64,000 bases of DNA from Maratus speciosus (Eukaryota > Arthropoda > Arachnida > Araneae > Salticidae): NCBI GenBank assembly GCA_963932465.1, contig OZ010793.1:255761333-255825332 (forward strand), given 5' to 3'. A model generated the notes under the pieces. The model did no database searches and was not told the DNA's origin. It saw nothing but the letters and a program-made list of their open reading frames with translations. Shown here piece after piece: positions 58,812 through 64,000 of this stretch (within the stretch, counting starts at the first letter, position 1; every line of letters begins with the position of its first letter). The position numbers and the translations under genes are program-made.

Positions 58812-59047
58812 TGTTAAATACTTTCATAATGGAATGACGCTGGAAATAAGAAATGAATCATTTGCAACATTAATTTAATTTAACTACGTTGCACGGACAA
58901 AGACATCAACATACAAGCCAAGATACAGAAGCAGAACTGAAACTTTTTACAGACGAACTCTCAAACCCAGGAGAGTTTTTACATTTAGACCATGGAGGCA
59001 ATACAGAACAGTATAAGTCAATAAGTTCGTAGAGTCAATACATGACA
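58812..59047 (-). repeat. Gypsy 5' LTR, intact
   Basis: A 236-bp LTR next to the gag start side, with TGTCATGTATT and GTATTTAACA ends on the minus strand. It is the reference for recognising the split 3' LTR. Confidence 0.95.
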
Positions 59048-59784
59048 GTAAGGAAAATTACCACCTATTTTTAGGAAAATCATGTTAAGACTAAGTGATA
59101 GCCACAATGTTCATTGATTTTTAGAAACAGTTGTTAACATTGGATTAAATTATAAAAAAAACTAATTTACCTCGAAAAGTGCAGGAATAAACCTTGGGGA
59201 CGGTGAGACTACCAATAAAACCACGATGCTTGAAATTGATATTTAAATGCTGATTTAAATTCTACAGTAAATTTCCTGCCAAAGAATTTTAGACAATATT
59301 TCTCTAGCATACTTCTGCATGAGAAAAAACTTGATAAAAATTGTGTGGCTGCATCTGAAATGATTTTCTGTATAATTTTAGAAGAGGGATGGTAAGAAAT
59401 ATAAAACCCAGGGGCAGAGTTTAAAAATAATAACAACCCTAAAAATGTGTTCAGGTTAATTTTTAGCTACATATTTATATAAAAACAATAGTTCCAGTTT
59501 CAGAAAAAAAATTACATTGAATTATTTTTATTGAAACAATTTTATCCAGATAGCTCCAAACTTAAAAATCAGCATCAGGGACACGGGACGGTAGATGAGT
59601 TTTCCTGGTATTTGGACACCCAACATCGTCCAAAACTTATTTATCTCGTTAATATTGTTATGCAATCATGCAATGGGATGTTCCCCAGTATATGAAATTT
59701 AAAAAAAAACACAAAAAAGTGTATTAAATAAAAAATTATTATTCAGGGACATGAAAGTCAAAAGATTGTGAGAATGCCCCTTAT

Positions 59785-59880
59785 ACATTCTGATGACGAC
59801 TCAGTAAAAGAATTGAAACACGTAAATAAAGATTTTTAATTTACTTTTAATGTGTTTTTATAACGTCTTTTAAGCAAATA
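59785..59880 (+). mobile_element. Probable 3' end of the Penelope-like element
   Basis: After the TTAT duplication the sequence reads ACATTCTGATGACGACTCAG, then GAAACACGTAAATAAAGA. Stretches of this type, with an AATAAA-like tail, close many Penelope-like elements. It would follow directly on 39662 if the inserted DNA were absent. Assignment is by resemblance and position. Confidence 0.45.
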
Positions 59881-60470
59881 AATATTTTAATATTGTGATA
59901 TGTAAAGTATTAATATTGTATTTTGAATTAAATTCGAGAAGAAATATTAGCTTTTTAGACTAAAATCGATTTTTTTTAAAAAAATTTGATTAATATAAGA
60001 GTATATATACTTTAAATGTGTTCGTTTAGAATATATTTTACATGCGAATATTTTTTTTAATTCTCAAAAAATGAATTGTGAATAAGTTTAAATTCGAAAG
60101 CATTATTTTTGCTTGTTTGTTTTTAAATAAATTAAAAATTTTAATTTATTGAAATTTCGGTTTTTCTTTTTAAAAATAAATTCGAACTTTGGTATTAATA
60201 CAGCCAATATGCAAGCGTGCAATTAATAAACGGAATTTTTCACTCTTTTTCGGTCGTCCGTGAAAAATTAACAGAAAAAGCATGTTTTCTAGGAGTAAGG
60301 AAATTATTTGTTTAAAAATGACGGATAATTTAGTGTATAAAAATGAATTTTTCTGACAGTAAAAATGACGAGGCAGAGGCAAGAAACCATTCTATTAAAC
60401 CATTCTGTTATGATCTATTAAGCCATTAATGCAATGGCGAAAGAATATTATTCGCACATCACGCATCCCA
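59880..60470. other. AT-rich DNA without recognised gene
   Basis: No feature seen apart from a CAGTGGCGTAGACAGG-like hAT-type end with a G10 run at about 60477-60520. Confidence 0.35.
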
Positions 60471-60549
60471 CTTATAGTGGCGTAGACAGGATTTCGTTTT
60501 GGGAGGGGGGGGGGGGTATGTCCAGAATTTTTCCTTCAGGTTATATATA

Positions 60550-61814
60550 TTTGGTCTAGGAATTAATTCGTGCGGTTTTTAATAAAAAATTAAAGCTTTA
60601 TTTCAAAAGCAAATTACATAAATACGTTAACAAAAATATTGTCCATCGCTACCCACTACTTTTTTCCATTTTTCAGGTAATTTACGAATTCCGTGTCGAA
60701 AGAAGTCCTCACTTTTCGAAGCGATCCAATCAGAGATCCATTTTTCTATATTTTCTGAAGAAGTGAACCGCTGTCCAATCAAATCGTTATTCATGCAATC
60801 AAACAAGTAGTAGTCTGAAGGAGCAATGTCTGGGGAATACGGCGGGTGGAGTAACACTTCCCATCCGACATTCTCCAAATATGTTTTGACCGGTTTTGCT
60901 ACATGTGGTCGGACGTTATTATGTCTGTTATTCCATTCTGGTCGTTTTCTGGCCAGAGCTTGTTTCAAACGCATCAACCGATATCGATAACGTTCTCCAT
61001 TAATAGTTTCACCAAGTTTCAGAAGCTCATAGTACACCAGACCTTTCCTTTCCCACCATATACACAGCATAACCTTTGCACAGTGAATATTTCGTTTCGG
61101 TTGTGATGGACCTGGTTCACCTGGCATTACCCAGGCTTTTTTTCGTTTAGGATTCTCGTAATAAATCCATTTTTCATCACCAGTAACAATCCGATGCAAA
61201 AATCCCTTATTTTTCTGTCTTTGAAGCAGCATTTCGTAAACGGTTTTTCTTCTTTCAACGTCTCTTTCTTTCAATTCATATGGAACTCAATGTGACATCT
61301 TTTGAATCATTCCCATTGCTTTGAGGCGTTTGGAAACTGTTGTTTGATCAACCTGTAATGATTTTGCAAGTTCTTCCTGCGTTTGACACGAATCCTGATC
61401 GAGCAATGCTGTCAATTCTTCATCTTCAAAATTTTTTGACTGTCCAGGTCGCGCTTGGTCTTCTAAGCCGTAATAACCACTTTTAAACCGTGCAAACCAC
61501 TTCTGACACGTTCGTTCAGCTACAGCATGGTCACCATAAACTTCCAACAAAATACGATGACTTTCAGTAGCACTTTTCTTCATGTTAAAGTAAGGAAGAA
61601 GAGCCCCCCTCAAAAACGCTTTATCAGGCACAAAATTTGACATTTTTCAGTTGGATAAATTTGTTGTTGTTTACGCTTAAACCAAATGGCATATACTAAA
61701 CTGGATGCGCAATAACAGTAGTTTTAAATGCATGTTTGAACAAACGAAACTATGGAACAATACGCTAGTTACGCCATCTCTTGTAAAACCGCACGAATTA
61801 ATTCCTAGACCAAA
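60550..61814 (-). mobile_element. Mariner transposon with TA duplication
   Basis: The ends are perfect inverted repeats of 30 bases beginning TTTGGTCTAGGAATTAATTC, flanked by TA at 60548-60549 and 61815-61816. Total length is 1265 bp, normal for a full-length mariner. It holds one transposase gene on the minus strand. Perfect end identity indicates a recent insertion. Confidence 0.95.
60627..61643 (-). pseudogene. Mariner (Mos1-like) transposase with one stop and a changed catalytic residue
   Basis: It reads from ATG at 61643 to a stop at 60627, 338 codons, the usual mariner length. The N-terminal helix-turn-helix pair includes AERTCQKWFARFKSG and SLQVDQTTVSKRLKAMG. The catalytic region has TGDEKWIYYEN (first Asp) and PYSPDIAPSDYYLFD (third Asp, 34 residues after the second site). 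At the second site the usual HDN reads HNN, so the second catalytic Asp is replaced by Asn. A TGA at 61289-61287 interrupts the frame just before VPYELKERD, where relatives have Trp. No frameshift is present. Both changes should abolish activity, although the terminal repeats remain intact and could be mobilised by another mariner enzyme. Confidence 0.93.
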
Positions 61815-61816
61815 TA

Positions 61817-62345
61817 TAGTAAAACCTGTCAAGATAAAATCGTAACTATTGCTGAAAAATTCCGTTTTACATAGGTTTTCGTGTTATCAGGTGTATTTGT
61901 ATAGTATTCTTTTCCGTAGCACTATGGAATATTTCTCTTTAAGACAGAATTCCGTTATAGGCAGGTTCCATTTTTACAAGTTTTGTGTACTTATATAAAT
62001 ATACTTATTTATGTCATATGAATAGAATAAAACTTGTCAAAATAGTAATTGTCTATAACAGAATCCTGTCTTTAACGGAAGCGTTACATGGTCTTAATGT
62101 GAATTGCGATACAATTAAATATGCTGAAAACCTGTCTGAAAGGGGATTTTCATCGTTCTTTAGTGAAACATAGTGAAGCCTGTGAAAGCGGAATCTTTCT
62201 ATAACGGAATCTTGCCTCAAACGGAAGAGTTTCAGAATCCCTGCGAAACGAACAATAGATCTTATTGAGGTGGTGTATCTTAGAAGCATAATTAATTACC
62301 CTTCCTTCTATGGAAGCCTGTCTAAAATGGAGCTTTTTACCAGTC
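61817..62345. repeat. Repeat region with CCTGTCT..AACGGAA motifs
   Basis: Imperfect units such as GTCTATAACAGAATCCTGTC, TTTCTATAACGGAATCTTGC and GGAAGCCTGTCTAAAATGGA recur about every 30-60 bases in this half kilobase. The motif resembles ends of Tigger/pogo elements, so it is probably an old member with iterated end motifs. No coding sequence. Confidence 0.55.
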
Positions 62346-62583
62346 CCTTGCAATCTTGTCTTGGCTGTGTATGTATAATAGAAGTATTTCGAGTAACTTT
62401 AAGAATTTAGGTATATCCTTATTTAATTTCTTAATTTAAAAAAAAAGCATGGATAAAAAATGTAAGGCTAATTTCTATAACTGCAACTAATAATACATAG
62501 AAGTTACATTAATATTTACCAATGAAAAAGATTCACTACGATGTAAAAAGCTGAGCGCATACTGAAGACTTAAATTTAATTAA

Positions 62584-62796
62584 CCCATTCGCTGTCATCC
62601 ACGAGTATACTCGTGGCTTTAATTTATTAATTACTTTGTCAACACTATTTTAGAATTAAAAAAAATTGCCTCATTTATTAGCAGAAATTTCGCTGTATTA
62701 GTAAAGCGAAATTTACCTTTCTGAATTTGTGGTAGCAAACGACTTTTAACAAAAAAATTGAAAATTCTTACTTTATAGTTTTGGCAGCGAATGGGT
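62584..62796. mobile_element. piggyBac-like MITE with TTAA duplication and palindromic core
   Basis: TTAA flanks at 62580-62583 and 62797-62800. Inverted ends CCCATTCGCTG(T)CA resemble piggyBac termini. A perfect 18-base palindrome CCACGAGTATACTCGTGG lies 16 bases inside the left end. It is 213 bp long and non-coding. Confidence 0.88.
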
Positions 62797-62799
62797 TAA

Positions 62800-63850
62800 A
62801 TCAAGTTTCATATTACATAACATTTGCCTACAATAAAGTTAGGATCAAGTGGTTAAGTTTAAAACAGCAATCTCCATGTTTAATTTCTTGCCATTGAATT
62901 AAGAACTTGTGCTGTAATAGATATTGGATAATGATTTCACATAAGTGTCAATTGCATGAGCGATCCGCCGCGCACCCCATGGGAGTTTTTGAGACAAAGG
63001 TTGGCACGGTTTAAATCAATTAGTTAACCAACTGTTTTTTTAGAAAAAATCTAATCTAATATTTTCTCATTTTTGTAATTTAAGTTTTTGAAATTATTGC
63101 ATATAAATAATTTCTACCTTTAACAGAAAGCAGCACAGCAGTCCCAGCAGTCACAGTGAGACATAGTGAGTCTAGGTTGTATTTGTATGCATGTAGAATG
63201 CAAATTGCATGTGTTGATGAACATATTTGAAGCTCTAAAGAGAAAATTTAAAACAGGTGAATTTAGCAAAGATAAAATAGATTTAAAATATTCAATATTT
63301 TGAATAAAATATTTTCCTTTGAGAAAACGTAGATTATTTATAATTAATAACATAAAATGACCTTTAAGATTTCAGTCAAGCTGTAAAAGAAAATTTTCTT
63401 GATTGGGAAGATTATCTTTTAGGGCTGTTCTCAGCTGTTCTTCTCAACAAGCACTAAACGCTTTGACAGATGTATAAATTCATTTTTTAACAGAAAGATA
63501 TAAAATTGGAAGGCCTGAGTATGGTAGCTATTTGGAATTGAACTGTGTTTTCCATTTTTGATAAATTAATTACCTGTTGAGTTGTAAGCAATTTTGATCA
63601 CGTTACAAAGATGTTTTTAACCTTCCTTGAGTGGTTATTCTTCTTTCGCGCGGAAATTCGGTTCAAAACGCCCACTTTGACAACATTTTCTAAAAGATCT
63701 ATTGTGTTTGAAAAAAAAAAAAAAAAAAAAGGAAAACACAGTTTGATTACATAGTTTCTGAACAATAGCATCTGCTAGTTTCATGCATTTCCGAGCAAGA
63801 ATAAATTAAAACTTATGTCATAAAGTTGCCCTTTCAAATTTGAGAACAGC

Positions 63851-63884
<34 letters not shown>

Positions 63885-64000
63885 AAGATATGAAGTCAAA
63901 TAAGAGGACACTGTTGTGACAAAATTGGGCGCAAAAATTGGGTGCTAGCGAAGCACCTGTTTACATTAACTAAAACATGCAATAAGATATATTTAAATCG
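62800..64000. other. AT-rich DNA with dispersed repeats
   Basis: It contains relatives of 8990-9240 (at 63205-63425) and of 50765-50960 (at 63640-63840), A runs at 63711-63730 and 63853-63881, and a small stem GGTGCTAGCGAAGCACC near 63941. No gene was recognised. Confidence 0.45.

Larger units (their letters stand above)
40058..59052 (-). mobile_element. Gypsy provirus, complete, with GTAAG target duplication
   Basis: LTRs of 236 bp (58812-59047, 5' LTR; 40063-40158 plus 54600-54739, split 3' LTR) bracket a 4.07-kb internal region with one open gag-pol frame on the minus strand. GTAAG is duplicated at 40058-40062 and 59048-59052. LTR ends are TGTCAT...TTTAACA read on the minus strand. I found no difference between the two LTRs, so the insertion is recent. 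A 14.4-kb block of two further insertions separates the two parts of the 3' LTR. Confidence 0.92.
39667..59780. mobile_element. TIR element split by the Gypsy provirus, TTAT target duplication
   Basis: The ends are inverted repeats of at least 27 bases beginning GGGGCATTCTCACAATCTTT, with TTAT duplicated at 39663-39666 and 59781-59784. Without the Gypsy insertion the element is about 1.1 kb (39667-40062 plus 59053-59780). No transposase frame is present. The superfamily is not clear; a 4-bp duplication is unusual among the commonest families. Confidence 0.75.

Noticed and set aside
1..64000. CRISPR array, rRNA, bacterial operon or prophage
   Set aside because: No spaced identical short repeats, no rRNA motifs and no clustered long frames; all evidence is eukaryotic.

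Overview
This is a stretch of AT-rich (roughly 70% A+T by eye) eukaryotic genomic DNA, almost certainly from an arthropod. BEL/Pao, Gypsy, Penelope-like, mariner, Tigger/pogo and hAT elements, together with canonical GTAAGT splice sites, very long introns and abundant small inverted-repeat elements, fit an arachnid such as a spider best. That taxonomic guess is inference. No bacterial operons, rRNA, tRNA or CRISPR were found.

Left half (1-38 kb): the window opens in the 3' end of a BEL/Pao retrotransposon whose LTR (323-3946) is split by a 2.9-kb hAT transposon with a perfect 8-bp target duplication. From about 5 to 26.6 kb lies the one convincing host gene, on the minus strand. Four exons (26598-26454, 26350-26282, 14954-14351, 5221-5061) have canonical splice sites and agree in phase. 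They encode about 310 residues: a CUE-like N-terminus, a disordered Asn/Ser-rich middle and a C-terminal coiled coil. A possible alternative last exon sits at 24756-24631. Its 9- and 11-kb introns are full of transposons: Tigger transposase pseudogene, hAT MITEs, a palindrome-headed repeat family, an LTR-like block and tandem repeats. Further left-to-right come a pogo-like element (about 29.97-33.0 kb), a hAT pseudogene containing a TTAA-flanked MITE (34.2-36.1 kb) and several small MITEs.

Right half (38.3-59.9 kb): a deep nest of transposons. A Penelope-like fragment is broken by a MITE-in-MITE and by a TIR element with TTAT target duplications. Inside the TIR element is a complete Gypsy provirus (minus strand, intact 1315-codon gag-pol, identical LTRs, GTAAG target duplication). 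Inside the Gypsy 3' LTR sit two large non-coding insertions, E1 (40159-47565) and E2 (47573-54598). E2 has perfect 20-bp TIRs, a CAACATA target duplication and arrays of a roughly 10-bp TGATTAC motif pointing the same way at both ends. These two elements moved after a very young Gypsy insertion, carry no transposase, and are the best candidates here for undescribed elements. Beyond the nest lie a mariner with one stop codon and a lost catalytic Asp (60550-61814), a pogo-style repeat region and a piggyBac-like MITE (62584-62796).
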